64,000 bases of DNA from Clostridiales bacterium (GCA_022800315.1 JAAWQC010000006.1:1-64000), one strand, 5' to 3'. Positions 42,486 to 52,257 are shown, counted from the first letter of the stretch. Notes: generated from the letters alone by a model not told the origin. Numbers and translations: made by a program.

Positions 42486-43619
42486 ATGCCCAGCTTTAAA
42501 AGCAAACTGCTCAGCGGCACCATCAAAAGTGTGAAACCCCTGTTGTCCGGCATTGATATATCCCGGCAGCGCAAGGGGATGACCATGCTGGGCCGCCTGC
42601 TTCCCAAGCCGAAGGACGTGAAGCTGGAAAAGGCGGATGATGACTGCCCGCTGCCCGCTCGGTGGGCGATACCGGAGGGACGGGTACCGGATAAGGTGAT
42701 CCTCTATACCCACGGCGGCTCCTATGTCTCCGGTTCCCCCGAAACCCACGAGCCGTTGATCTGCCGGCTGGCGGAGCGGTGCCGGGTAGCGGTATTCGCC
42801 TACGATTACCGCCTGGCGCCGGAGCATCCCTATCCCGCGGCCCTGCAGGACGCGCAGGCGGCTTACGACTATCTGCTGGGGGCCGGGTATGCCGCCGGCA
42901 ACATCGTAATCTGCGGGGACTCCGCCGGCGGGGGGCTGACCCTGGCGCTGGCCATGTCACTACAGGAAAGGGAAACCCCTTTACCGGCATCCATCGTCCT
43001 GCTGTCACCCTGGACCGACCTGAGTGAGAGCCTGGATTCCCACTACAGCCGGGCGGCCGACGACCCGATTCTGTCCAGTGAGGAGCTGCGGGAAACCGCC
43101 CTGCTCTACGCCGGCGGGGAGGATTTGAAAAACCCCTATCTGTCACCCCTGCACGGGGATTTCAGCGGGTTCCCTCCCGTGCTCATCCAGGTGGGGACCG
43201 ACGAGGTGCTGCTGGACGATTCCCGTGAGCTGGCGGTCCGCATGGACGCCCAGGGTCTCGACGTGGATATCGATATATACGAGGGCATGTGGCACGTCTG
43301 GCATCTCTACGATGTGCCGGAATCCCATCAGGCCATGGATAAGATCAAATGGTTCGTGTGCGTGACCACCCATATTGACGGGCTGGAAAAGCGCGTTATC
43401 CATCCCGGCGGAATCTACCGCCACTTCAAGGGACGGCGGTACCGGGTGCTCCACGTGGCGCGGCACAGTGAGACGCTGGAAGAGCTGGTGGTGTATCAGC
43501 AGCTCTACGGCGAGCACGGTATATGGGTCCGCCCGCTGGAGATGTTCCTGGGGACAGTGGAGCGGGACGGCAAAATGCGCTATCGTTTTGAAGAAGAGAC
43601 GGAAGACCCCATCGAATAG
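42486..43619 (+). CDS. HSL-type alpha/beta hydrolase fused to a DUF1653 domain
   Basis: 377 residues. Residues 1-300 are a hormone-sensitive-lipase-type esterase: oxyanion motif HGGSY (H76), nucleophile S146 in GDSAGG, acid D239 in GTDEVLLDD and the base at H270 or H273 in MWHVWH. From about 308 a DUF1653 domain follows (GIYRHFKGRRYRVLHVARHSETLEELVVYQ in parts), normally a separate small protein. It probably acts on a short acyl ester in the cytoplasm. First gene of a three-gene operon with an acyltransferase and a DUF6320 membrane protein. The start has GGAGCGAATCC upstream. Confidence 0.85.
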   Translation: MPSFKSKLLSGTIKSVKPLLSGIDISRQRKGMTMLGRLLPKPKDVKLEKADDDCPLPARWAIPEGRVPDKVILYTHGGSYVSGSPETHEPLICRLAERCRVAVFAYDYRLAPEHPYPAALQDAQAAYDYLLGAGYAAGNIVICGDSAGGGLTLALAMSLQERETPLPASIVLLSPWTDLSESLDSHYSRAADDPILSSEELRETALLYAGGEDLKNPYLSPLHGDFSGFPPVLIQVGTDEVLLDDSRELAVRMDAQGLDVDIDIYEGMWHVWHLYDVPESHQAMDKIKWFVCVTTHIDGLEKRVIHPGGIYRHFKGRRYRVLHVARHSETLEELVVYQQLYGEHGIWVRPLEMFLGTVERDGKMRYRFEEETEDPIE

Positions 43620-43685
43620 CCGGTGTAAAGCGGAATAGCATTACGCATAGACGGCAGTCAATAAAACACGGGAAAGGGCGGCCAC

Positions 43686-44960
43686 ATGAACAAACCCGAA
43701 AGCGGCTGGATGTCGCTGGACAATTCAGCCAAAATTTATCCGGCGGTGACTTCCCGCAACTGGGCGGCGGTGTTCCGCGTCAGTGTGACCCTGCGGGAGA
43801 CGGTGGAACCGGAAACCTTGCAGGCGGCGTTGGAGGATACGGTACGGCGGATGCCATCCTTCTGTCTGTCTCTCCACCGGGGACTTTTCTGGTATTATTT
43901 CGATGCCAACCGTCAGATGCCCCGGGTGGAGCCGGACGTGGCCAATCCCTGCAAAAAGATTGATAAAAAAGAAAACGGGGGCTATTGCTTCCGGGTGCGG
44001 TATTATCGGGAACGGATTGCGGTGGAGCTGTTCCACTCCATCGCGGACGGCACTGGCGCCATGGTGTTTATCAAGACGCTGGCCGCCCGTTACCTGCAGC
44101 TGCGGGGGTTTCCTTTTACCGCCGGGGAGGGGGTGCTGGACTGCGACCAGCCGCCCCAACCGGTGGAATGGGAGGACAGCCATACCCGCTACGCCCGCTT
44201 CCAGCATATTGAAGGAAGGCGGGAAGCGAAGGCGTACCATCCCCGAATGGATCGGCAGCCGCCGCCCGCGCTGCGCATCATCACCGGCACCCTTCCGGTG
44301 GAAGCGGTGCGGGACCGGGCGCGGGAACTGAAGGTCACGGTCAACGATTATCTGGCCGGTGTGATCTGCTATTCCTTCTGCCGCCTGCAGCAGGCGGAGG
44401 GCAACCGGCGGCAGTACCCGGTTAAGCTCAGTGTGCCGGTCAACCTGCGCTCTTATTATCCGTCGGAAACGGTGCGGAATTTCGCCACCTTCATCAATCC
44501 CGGGGTGGACCCCAATTACGGGGAATACGCCTTTGAAGAGATCGTCCAGCACATCCATCACTTTATGCGGCTGCGGCTTAACGAGAAATATCTCAACGCC
44601 GTCCTCTCCGCCAATGTAGGCAACGAGACCAACAAGGCCATGCGGGTGGTGCCGTTGGTATTCAAGAACTGGGCCATGGCCTTCGGCTACCGTCTGTATG
44701 GAGAAAGCCGGTACACGGCGGCCTTTTCCAACCTGGGTGTGATACGGGTCCCTTCCGCCATGATCCCCCACGTGGAACGCTTTGATTTCATCATGGGGCC
44801 GCCGCGCACCAACCTGCACGGCGCGACGGCGGTGAGCTATGGCGGCAAGCTGAACCTCACCCTCTCCAGTGTGGCGGACCAGACCGACGCCGAGCGCCTG
44901 ATCTTTACCGAACTGGTGAAAAGAGGGGTGCCGGTAACCATTGAAAGCAACCGGTATTGA
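43686..44960 (+). CDS. Condensation-domain/alcohol acetyltransferase-like protein
   Basis: 424 residues resembling the chloramphenicol-acetyltransferase-like fold of alcohol acetyltransferases and NRPS condensation domains. The active-site motif HxxxDG reads FHSIADGTG and a later NLRSYYPSETVRNF...INP strand fits the solvent-channel region. A small-molecule acyl transfer is expected; neither substrate nor acyl donor is known. It is coupled with an esterase before and a zinc-ribbon membrane protein after (21-base gap). The same trio is familiar from other Clostridia, which suggests a lipid or envelope-modification step, by inference. Confidence 0.75.
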   Translation: MNKPESGWMSLDNSAKIYPAVTSRNWAAVFRVSVTLRETVEPETLQAALEDTVRRMPSFCLSLHRGLFWYYFDANRQMPRVEPDVANPCKKIDKKENGGYCFRVRYYRERIAVELFHSIADGTGAMVFIKTLAARYLQLRGFPFTAGEGVLDCDQPPQPVEWEDSHTRYARFQHIEGRREAKAYHPRMDRQPPPALRIITGTLPVEAVRDRARELKVTVNDYLAGVICYSFCRLQQAEGNRRQYPVKLSVPVNLRSYYPSETVRNFATFINPGVDPNYGEYAFEEIVQHIHHFMRLRLNEKYLNAVLSANVGNETNKAMRVVPLVFKNWAMAFGYRLYGESRYTAAFSNLGVIRVPSAMIPHVERFDFIMGPPRTNLHGATAVSYGGKLNLTLSSVADQTDAERLIFTELVKRGVPVTIESNRY

Positions 44961-44981
44961 CCGGTGAAAGCAGGTGAATCC

Positions 44982-45689
44982 ATGTCTTACTGTGTCAACT
45001 GCGGGGTGGAGCTCGCCCCGTCGGAGCGGGTTTGTCCCCTGTGCGGCACCGAGGTAAACAATCCCCGGCAGCCCTACGACCCGGCGGCGCCCAAACCTTT
45101 TCCCAATGAGATCGATCTGTTTGCCCCCAGCACCGACCGCACCTATCTGGCGGCGATCCTGACCCTGCTGATGGCACTGCCCGCGGCGATCTGCCTGGCC
45201 TGTGACCTGGCCTATACCCACGGGGCGGGCTGGTCGATGCTGGTGGCGGGGGCCATGGGGCTGTTGTGGATCGCCACAGCGCCGCTGGTACTCATCCGCC
45301 GCCACCGGGTACTGGTGGGTGTCGTGCTGGACGGCGCGGGGGTGCTGGGGTATCTGTGGCTCATCGAACGGTACGCGGCGCCGGGGGACTGGTACCTCCG
45401 TCTGGCGGTACCCATCGTCGTGCTGCTGGCCGTCCTGATTGCGGGCGACACCCTGCTGGTGACCAGGGTGGTCACGGGCAAGATGCGGCAGATGGCCGCG
45501 GCGGTGGCTTCCTCTGTCCTGCTGCTCGTCGGGATCGAAATCTGTGTGGACAATTTCCTCAGCGGTTCGGTCTCCCTTTTCTGGTCGCTGCTGGTGTCGG
45601 TGCCCTGCCTTATCCTCGCCCTGCTGCTGCTGGCCTTTGACCGGCGCAAGCGGTTCAAGGAGCAAATGAAAAAGCGGCTGCATCTGTAG
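44982..45689 (+). CDS. DUF6320-type zinc-ribbon membrane protein
   Basis: 235 residues. An N-terminal zinc ribbon (CVNC ... CPLC, residues 4-24) is followed by about six hydrophobic segments from residue 47 to 220 and a short basic end. This is the DUF6320 layout. AGGTG precedes the ATG; an upstream in-frame ATG lacks a site. Probably the membrane partner of the preceding acyltransferase, like many two-component acylation systems with a soluble transferase and a membrane protein, but this is inference. Confidence 0.72.
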   Translation: MSYCVNCGVELAPSERVCPLCGTEVNNPRQPYDPAAPKPFPNEIDLFAPSTDRTYLAAILTLLMALPAAICLACDLAYTHGAGWSMLVAGAMGLLWIATAPLVLIRRHRVLVGVVLDGAGVLGYLWLIERYAAPGDWYLRLAVPIVVLLAVLIAGDTLLVTRVVTGKMRQMAAAVASSVLLLVGIEICVDNFLSGSVSLFWSLLVSVPCLILALLLLAFDRRKRFKEQMKKRLHL

Positions 45690-45726
45690 GGAAAAGCGCC
45701 CGGCGGCCGGTAAAACCAAGAAAAAC

Positions 45727-45755
45727 TTGTCCTATCGGACAAAAAGTGCTATAAT
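45727..45755 (+). promoter_or_regulatory. Promoter of typA
   Basis: TTGTCC, 17-base spacer, perfect TATAAT, 45 bases before the start. The -35 region also forms an imperfect palindrome (TTGTCC/GGACAA). Confidence 0.8.
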
Positions 45756-45800
45756 GCATCGGTTGTAAAAAAGAAATGACGGCGAGGAATGGGGCAGACC

Positions 45801-47624
45801 ATGGCAAAACGAGAGAATCTACGCAACGTGGCGATCATCGCCCACGTTGATCACGGCAAAACGACACTGGTGGACCAGATGCTGCGGCAGAGCGGTATTT
45901 TCCGCGAAAACGAGCAGGTGGCCGAACGGGTCATGGATTCGGGCGATCTGGAGAGGGAACGGGGAATCACCATTCTCGCCAAGAACACCGCCGTTAAATA
46001 CGGTGATACGAAAATCAATATCGTGGACACTCCCGGCCACGCCGACTTCGGCGGCGAGGTGGAGCGCATCCTGACCATGGTGGACGGCGTCGTACTGCTG
46101 GTGGACGCCTTCGAGGGCTGCATGCCCCAGACCCGCTTCGTGCTGAAAAAGGCGCTGGGCCTCGGCAAAAAGCCGCTGGTGGTGATCAATAAGATCGACC
46201 GCGACGGCGCCCGCCCGGCGGAGGTGATCGACGAATTGATCGATCTGTTTATCGAATTAGGCGCCGACGAGGACCAGCTGGAATTCCCGGTGATCTACGC
46301 ATCGGGCCGCGACGGCTACTCCTCTACCGACCCCGACGCGCGGGAGGGGGACATGACCCCGCTGTTCGAGGCGATTATGGAGCACGTTCCCGCCCCCGAA
46401 GGGGAGCTGGACGGCCCCCTGCAGATTCTGTTCTCCAACATCGATTACGACGATTACGTGGGCCGCATCGGCATCGGCCGGGTGGAGCGGGGCAGCGTGC
46501 GCAACGGCCAGCAGGTCGTCTTGTGCAAAGCCGACGGCACCACCAAAACCGAACGGATCGGCAAGCTGTATCAGTTCGAAGGGCTCAAGAGGGTGGAGCA
46601 CGATTCCGCCGCTCTGGGCGACCTGGTGGCCGTCACCGGCATCACCGACCTGAATATCGGCGAGACTGCCTGCGATCCGGAGCACCCCGAACCCCTGCCC
46701 TTCGTCCGTATCGACGAGCCCACCATCTCCATGATCTTCCAGGTCAACAACAGCCCCTTCGCCGGGCGGGAGGGCAAGTTCGTCACCAGCCGGAACCTGC
46801 GCGACCGCCTGTTCAAAGAGGTGGAGACCAACGTCAGCATGCGGGTCAGAGAGACCGATACCACCGACGCCTTCGAGGTGTCGGGGCGCGGTGAGCTCCA
46901 CCTGTCCATCCTGATCGAAACCATGCGCCGGGAGGGCTTCGAATTTGCGGTCAGCTGCCCCCGCGTCATCTTCAAGAAGGATGAAAGCGGCAGGACGCTG
47001 GAGCCGATGGAGCTGCTCATGATCGAGGTGCCGGAGCAGTATGTGGGCCCCGTTATGGAAAAGCTGGGAGCCCGCCGGGCGGAAATCGTCAACATGGGCA
47101 CCCGCGACACCGGCATGAGCCATCTGGAATTCAAGGTTCCCTCCCGCGGGCTGATGGGCTACCGCCAGATTTTTCTGACCGATACCAACGGCAACGGGAT
47201 CATGAACAGCGTGTTTGACGGCTACGAGCCGTATAAGGGGGATATCCCCCGCCGGGTGCAGGGCTCCCTCGTGGTGTTCGAGACGGGTGAAACCTCCACC
47301 TACGGCCTGTTCAACGCCCAGGAACGCGGCACCCTCTTCATCGGCGCGGGCGTGCCGGTATACGAGGGCATGATCGTGGGGGAATCGCCCCGCGACGAGG
47401 ATATCGCCGTCAACGTGTGCAAGAAAAAGCACGTGACCAATACCCGCGCGTCCGGCTCCGACGACGCGCTGCGGCTGACGCCGCCCACCGTGCTGTCCCT
47501 GGAACAGTCGCTGGAATTCATCAACGAGGACGAGCTGGTGGAGATCACACCGGACAATATTCGGCTGCGCAAGGTCATCCTGTCCAAGGAACAGCGGATG
47601 AAACAGCAGTCGAAAAAGAAATAA
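45801..47624 (+). CDS. typA: Translational GTPase TypA/BipA
   Basis: 607 residues, normal for the family. The G domain has AHVDHGKTT (P loop, 15-22), the switch region around RERGITI, DTPGHADF and NKIDR. EF-G-like domains and the TypA-specific C-terminus follow. It binds ribosomes, aids 50S assembly and stress growth. A second in-frame ATG is preferred over one 12 bases earlier because of spacing to the ribosome site and the usual MAKREN start. It heads an apparent operon with a phosphoribosyltransferase. Confidence 0.95.
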   Translation: MAKRENLRNVAIIAHVDHGKTTLVDQMLRQSGIFRENEQVAERVMDSGDLERERGITILAKNTAVKYGDTKINIVDTPGHADFGGEVERILTMVDGVVLLVDAFEGCMPQTRFVLKKALGLGKKPLVVINKIDRDGARPAEVIDELIDLFIELGADEDQLEFPVIYASGRDGYSSTDPDAREGDMTPLFEAIMEHVPAPEGELDGPLQILFSNIDYDDYVGRIGIGRVERGSVRNGQQVVLCKADGTTKTERIGKLYQFEGLKRVEHDSAALGDLVAVTGITDLNIGETACDPEHPEPLPFVRIDEPTISMIFQVNNSPFAGREGKFVTSRNLRDRLFKEVETNVSMRVRETDTTDAFEVSGRGELHLSILIETMRREGFEFAVSCPRVIFKKDESGRTLEPMELLMIEVPEQYVGPVMEKLGARRAEIVNMGTRDTGMSHLEFKVPSRGLMGYRQIFLTDTNGNGIMNSVFDGYEPYKGDIPRRVQGSLVVFETGETSTYGLFNAQERGTLFIGAGVPVYEGMIVGESPRDEDIAVNVCKKKHVTNTRASGSDDALRLTPPTVLSLEQSLEFINEDELVEITPDNIRLRKVILSKEQRMKQQSKKK

Positions 47625-47651
47625 CAAGCGCTTGAGGGGGATCATCTGACC

Positions 47652-48200
47652 ATGGAAAACGAGAACCGGACGTATACCATGACCATTGCCGGTTTGGAGC
47701 GGGAGCTGCCGCTGTGTAAGCTGAACGAACAGCTGAGTATCGCAGCCTTCGTGATTTTCGGCGATGTGGAGCTTACCATTGCGGCGGCCGACGAACTGCT
47801 GAAAAAGGCGCCGGAGTTCGATGTGCTCATCACGGCGGAGGCTAAAGGCATTCCGCTGGTATATGAGATGGCGCGCCAGAGCGGCAGGAAATACTTCATC
47901 GCCCGTAAGTACCCCAAGCTTTACATGTCCAACCCCATCTCGGTGGACGTGCGCTCCATCACCACCGATAAGGAGCAGACGCTGTATCTCGATGAGACCG
48001 AGATGCGGTACATACGCGGGAAACGGGTACTGATCGTGGACGACGTGATCAGCACCGGGGAATCGCTCCGTGCCATGGAGGCGCTGGTGGAACGGTCGGA
48101 GGGCAAAATCGCCGGCCAGTGCGCCATCCTGGCAGAAGGGGACGCCATCGACCGGCAGGATATTTTCTATCTGGAGCCCCTGCCCCTGTTTTCCAACTGA
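47652..48200 (+). CDS. Adenine phosphoribosyltransferase-like protein
   Basis: 182 residues of the type I phosphoribosyltransferase fold. The PRPP-binding motif is VLIVDDVISTGESL, preceded by LITAEAKGIPLVYEMARQSG (in parts) and YIRGK. It resembles apt but lies in a distinct branch seen in Clostridia, so the base (adenine, xanthine or other) is not certain. It follows typA by 27 bases and precedes comEC by 82. Confidence 0.82.
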   Translation: MENENRTYTMTIAGLERELPLCKLNEQLSIAAFVIFGDVELTIAAADELLKKAPEFDVLITAEAKGIPLVYEMARQSGRKYFIARKYPKLYMSNPISVDVRSITTDKEQTLYLDETEMRYIRGKRVLIVDDVISTGESLRAMEALVERSEGKIAGQCAILAEGDAIDRQDIFYLEPLPLFSN

Positions 48201-48282
48201 ATCGGGAAGGGTTTCCCACCATCGTCTTTCGCGCCGTCCGGCCCCTGTGGATTAACCGCAGTTGCAGAGAAAGGGGAGACGT

Positions 48283-50565
48283 ATGAAACGGCCGCTTGCC
48301 ACGCTGGGTATCGTCTTTTTTCTGTCCCTGATCGCCGCCATGCTGATGGGACTCAATCTGTCGATGACCGCGGCGGCCGTTTTTCTGACGGTATTCCTTT
48401 TTCTGCTAATATGCCGGCGCATGCCCGGCGGCCGCGAGGCGGCACGGACCAGTTTACCAGCGGCGCTGCTGTCGGCAGTGGCCGCTTTTTCCTTATTTTG
48501 CTGCTTTGAGGTATTTGTTTACCGGCCCGTCCTGCCGCTGGCAGAGGGGAGAGCGTTAGTCCGCATGCAGGTGACCGAGCTGCCGCGGGAATTGGGCGGC
48601 GATACGGTTCGGTGTGAGGTGCGGGTGCTGGAGGATACGCCGGTGCAGGTGGAGGGGCAGGGAGTTCCCTATCTCATGATGCCGAAAGGTACTCGGCTAC
48701 TTTTTACCTTCTCATCCGAGACAGTGCCCGACGCTTATGATATACTGGAGGCGGAGGTCGGACTCTATCAGCCGTGGGAAACCTGGTGGGACGAGCAGCA
48801 GTGCAAGGCGGACGGCATCTATCTGGGGGCTGGGACGTACAGCTACGGCGGCGAGGTGAAAATCCGGAAGCCGGACAGCGTGCCGCTCTACTATCACTTC
48901 ATACAGCTGCGTAAAAAAGCGCTGGACACGGTGATGGAACGGCTGCCGGGCGATCCCGGCGCGCTGGTGTGCAGCATCTCTTATGGTTATAAAGGCGACC
49001 TGTCCGACCAGCTGAAGGAAAATTTCCGCGTCGCCGGCATCTATCACCTGCTGGCGGTGTCGGGCCTGCATGTGGGACTGGTCGCCCAGGCTTTTTGGGG
49101 GCTGCTGCTGATGCTGAAGGTGAACCGGCGGCTGGCGGCCGTCCTGGCCGCGGGCGCCGCGGTCTTTTTCATGGCGCTGACCGGTTTCTCGCCCTCGGTG
49201 ATGCGGGCGGGCATCATGTGCGTCGTGTACTTTGGCGGCCTCGCCCTGCGGCGGGAGGCGGACAGCCTCAATTCACTGGGCTTTGCCCTGCTGGTGATGA
49301 CCGTCGCCAGTCCCTTTGCCGCCGGGGACGTTGGTTTGCTGTTGTCGGCGGGGTCCACCGGTGGCCTGCTCCTGATCCTGCCGGTATTCAATAAACTGCT
49401 GGTGGAGCCGGTGCGGCGGCGGGAAGGGTGGCGCCGGATGCTGGCGAAGCCGGTGAGCGCCCTGTGCGTCACCTTCGCGGCGACGCTGCCCACCCTGCCG
49501 ATACTGGCCGTCGTCATGCGGCGGATATCCCTGGCGGCGCCGCTGTGCAACCTGCTGGCCGTCTTTCCCGCCTCGGTTATGATGGCGATGGGGTGTCTGG
49601 TGCTGCCGCTGTCCTTTTCCCCCTTTGCGGGCCCGCTGATACGGGGGCTGCTGTTTCTGGCCGGTATCATCGCCCGATACCTGACCGGGCTGGTCAATCT
49701 GGTTGCCTCCTGGGAATTTGCCGCCGTGTCTGTCAACGAACTGTATGTGGTGATGTGGATACTGGCGGGGCTGCCGGTCCTGTATGCCGGTTGGCGGCTG
49801 TCGAAGAAGAAAGGACTCCGCCTGGGCGTGTGCGCGTGTGTGCTGGCATTGACGGGTGGGCTGCTGGTCAATCAAACCATGATGCGGGGCGTGACTTCCC
49901 TCACCGTCCTGGATGTGGGTGACGGGTCCGCTCTTCTGCTCCAAAGGGGCGGCCACGCGGGTCTGATCCTGGCGGAGGGGGGACGGCGTACCCCCCTGCT
50001 GGCGGCACGCGCCCTCCGTCAGCGCGGTGTGGGACGACTGGATTTTCTCCTGTGTCCCGATGTCGAATCGAATGCTGTCAGCGGCATCGGGTACCTCACC
50101 CGGCAGATACCCATCGATACGGTAGCGCAGGGGGAGATGGGGTATTACAGCGGCACCCTGGAGCATATTCCCGCCGAACAGGAGCTGCTGACGGTGGACG
50201 GCGGGGCGTTCATCTTCTGGGACGACGGGAAGGCGGTACTGCGGGACGGATTCGTACAGATACGGGTGGGGGATACGTCGGTGCTGCTGTGTCCCTCCGT
50301 CTCCAACGCGGCGGCGCTCACCGAACGGGAGCGCTGCGCCAACCTGCTGATCTTCACCCAGACGCCGCCGCTGCACGCTGCCGCCTTCACCGCCCAGGCG
50401 GGGGTGCTCAGCTGTAATAAGGAAACGATACCCGCCGTGACCAAGGCGGTGCCGTGGGGAATCTATCCCATCAAAATAACCGGGAACGATGGGGATGTGA
50501 CCCTGTATACGAGAGGCCGGGGCGACGTGGAATTCCAGCGATACGCTCTGCCGGAAGGATGGTAA
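48283..50565 (+). CDS. comEC: ComEC/Rec2-family DNA-uptake channel with degenerate metallo-beta-lactamase domain
   Basis: 760 residues. An N-terminal extracytoplasmic domain is followed by the membrane channel (Competence domain) with HLLAVSGLHVGLV (about 255) and many helices, then a C-terminal metallo-beta-lactamase-like domain from about 543 (LDVGDGSALLL). In active ComEC this domain has DVGQGD and an HxHxDH-type metal site; here the latter reads LLCPDVESNAVSG and holds no histidines. ATG behind AAAGGGGAG is chosen over an upstream TTG. No comEA is adjacent. The channel may work while the nuclease-like function is lost. holA follows at once. Confidence 0.85.
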   Translation: MKRPLATLGIVFFLSLIAAMLMGLNLSMTAAAVFLTVFLFLLICRRMPGGREAARTSLPAALLSAVAAFSLFCCFEVFVYRPVLPLAEGRALVRMQVTELPRELGGDTVRCEVRVLEDTPVQVEGQGVPYLMMPKGTRLLFTFSSETVPDAYDILEAEVGLYQPWETWWDEQQCKADGIYLGAGTYSYGGEVKIRKPDSVPLYYHFIQLRKKALDTVMERLPGDPGALVCSISYGYKGDLSDQLKENFRVAGIYHLLAVSGLHVGLVAQAFWGLLLMLKVNRRLAAVLAAGAAVFFMALTGFSPSVMRAGIMCVVYFGGLALRREADSLNSLGFALLVMTVASPFAAGDVGLLLSAGSTGGLLLILPVFNKLLVEPVRRREGWRRMLAKPVSALCVTFAATLPTLPILAVVMRRISLAAPLCNLLAVFPASVMMAMGCLVLPLSFSPFAGPLIRGLLFLAGIIARYLTGLVNLVASWEFAAVSVNELYVVMWILAGLPVLYAGWRLSKKKGLRLGVCACVLALTGGLLVNQTMMRGVTSLTVLDVGDGSALLLQRGGHAGLILAEGGRRTPLLAARALRQRGVGRLDFLLCPDVESNAVSGIGYLTRQIPIDTVAQGEMGYYSGTLEHIPAEQELLTVDGGAFIFWDDGKAVLRDGFVQIRVGDTSVLLCPSVSNAAALTERERCANLLIFTQTPPLHAAAFTAQAGVLSCNKETIPAVTKAVPWGIYPIKITGNDGDVTLYTRGRGDVEFQRYALPEGW

Positions 50566-50566
50566 T

Positions 50567-51619
50567 ATGCCGATAACCGAAAGTGAACTGAAAAAGCATC
50601 TTAAGGAGGGGAAACTGTCCTCCCTCTACTTCCTGTATGGGGAGGAGAGCTATCTGACCGCCCATTACGCCTCCCTGATTGCCGAAAAGGCGGCGGGCGG
50701 TTCCGATTTCGATGAATTCAATTTGCAGAAGTTCGACGGGCAGGACAGTGATTTACGTGCCATTGAAGAGGCGGTGGAGGCGCTGCCCCTGATGGCCGAC
50801 CGCAAATGCGTGGTGGTGCGGGACTGGGACGCCGCCGCGGGAGGCCAGGCCGGACAGGAACGCCTGCTGGCGCTGGTCGCCGACCTGCCCGACACCTGCA
50901 CCCTGATTTTCTGGCAGGATTCGGTGCCGGCGGAGGTCAAAAAAAACGCCAAGTGGAAGGCCTTTGCCGCCGCTGCAGAAAAACAGGGGGTGGTCGCGGC
51001 CTTCCCGCGCAAATCGGCGGCGGATATCGTCCGCCTGCTGGTCACGGGAGCGGGACGCAGGGGCTGTACCCTGTCCCAGGACAACGCCCGTTTGATGGTG
51101 GAGCGGAGCGGGGACGACCTGAACCTCCTGCTCAATGAGCTGGACAAGCTGTGCGCTCTGGCGGGGGAGGGGGAGATCACCCGCCAGCACATCGAAACGG
51201 CGGGTATGCGCAATCTGGAGGCGTCGGTGTTCGACCTGGCCAAGGCCATCCTCCAGGGGCAGTACGAGCGGGCTTACGGCATCATCTACCGCCTGATGGA
51301 TCAGCGGGAGGAACCGGTGTCGGTGCTGTCGGTGCTGTCCTCCGCCTACGCGGACCTGTACCGGGCGAAGGTGGCGGCCGCCGGCGGAGTGCCTGCCGCG
51401 TCCCTGTCCGCCGACTTCCAGTACAGGGGGCGGGAATTCCGCCTGCGCAACGCGGCGCGGGACTGCGCCCGGTTGTCCCTGCCGGTGCTGCGGGATAGTC
51501 TGGAGGTGCTGGCTCAGGCCGACCTCAAGCTGAAATCCAGCCGCACCGACAAACGCACGGTACTGGAGCAGACGGCGGCAGAGCTGATCGTGCTGGCGAA
51601 GGGCGGCGCCGTCCGATGA
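50567..51619 (+). CDS. holA: DNA polymerase III subunit delta
   Basis: 350 residues. It opens with LYFLYGEESYLT, a degenerate P-loop region of the clamp loader delta subunit. The RNLEASVFDLAKAIL stretch (in parts) and a C-terminal collar domain follow, normal for HolA. It opens the beta clamp during loading. It starts one base after the comEC stop, the usual comEC-holA linkage, and its own end overlaps the next gene as ATGA. Confidence 0.92.
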   Translation: MPITESELKKHLKEGKLSSLYFLYGEESYLTAHYASLIAEKAAGGSDFDEFNLQKFDGQDSDLRAIEEAVEALPLMADRKCVVVRDWDAAAGGQAGQERLLALVADLPDTCTLIFWQDSVPAEVKKNAKWKAFAAAAEKQGVVAAFPRKSAADIVRLLVTGAGRRGCTLSQDNARLMVERSGDDLNLLLNELDKLCALAGEGEITRQHIETAGMRNLEASVFDLAKAILQGQYERAYGIIYRLMDQREEPVSVLSVLSSAYADLYRAKVAAAGGVPAASLSADFQYRGREFRLRNAARDCARLSLPVLRDSLEVLAQADLKLKSSRTDKRTVLEQTAAELIVLAKGGAVR

Positions 51620-52257
51620 AGAAGCGGCTGCGCGAAGCGCTGGTGGTCGAAGGGCGGTACGACCGCATCCGCCTGTTATCGGTGGTGGACGCCCTCATCG
51701 TGGAAACCGACGGCTTCGGTATCTTCCGCGATAAGGAAAAGCGCGCCCTGCTGCGAAGACTGGCGGAGGAGCGCGGCCTGCTGGTGCTGACCGACAGCGA
51801 TGCCGCCGGTTTTGTAATCCGGGATCATCTGGCGGGCTTTCTGCCGCCGGAGAAAATACGGCACGCCTATATCCCGGAGCTGAGAGGCAAGGAACGGCGC
51901 AAAACCGCGCCGTCTAAAGAGGGGCTGCTGGGCGTGGAGGGCGTACCGGGTGAGGTGATCCTCGAAGCGCTGCGGCGGGCGGGGGCTACCTTTGAGGAGG
52001 ACGCGGCGCCGGCCGCCCCCGATGATGCCCCGCGGGCCGGCGCGCCGATCACCAAACAGGATTTTTACGCGGACGGCCTGACCGGCTCCCCCGACAGCGC
52101 GGCCCGGCGGGAAGCGCTGCTGCGCCGCCTGTCCCTGCCAAGCCGGTTGTCTGCCAACCGGATGCTTCAGGTGCTCAACGCGCTGTACACGCGGGAGGAA
52201 TACCGCGAACTGCTGAGGGAATCGGAGAGCGGGAAAGGGGAGGACATCCCCCGGTGA
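51616..52257 (+). CDS. Toprim-domain nuclease, RNase M5-like (DUF4093)
   Basis: 213 residues. The N-terminal Toprim domain has the glutamate in LVVEGRYD (E12) and the aspartates in LTDSDAAG (D60, D62). GKERRKTAPSKEGLLGVEG (in parts) and a DUF4093 C-terminal part follow, the layout of RNase M5-type enzymes that mature 5S rRNA. The usual genomic partner of rnmV is ksgA, but here it is coupled to holA through ATGA, so orthology to RNase M5 is likely but not certain. Confidence 0.8.
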   Translation: MKKRLREALVVEGRYDRIRLLSVVDALIVETDGFGIFRDKEKRALLRRLAEERGLLVLTDSDAAGFVIRDHLAGFLPPEKIRHAYIPELRGKERRKTAPSKEGLLGVEGVPGEVILEALRRAGATFEEDAAPAAPDDAPRAGAPITKQDFYADGLTGSPDSAARREALLRRLSLPSRLSANRMLQVLNALYTREEYRELLRESESGKGEDIPR

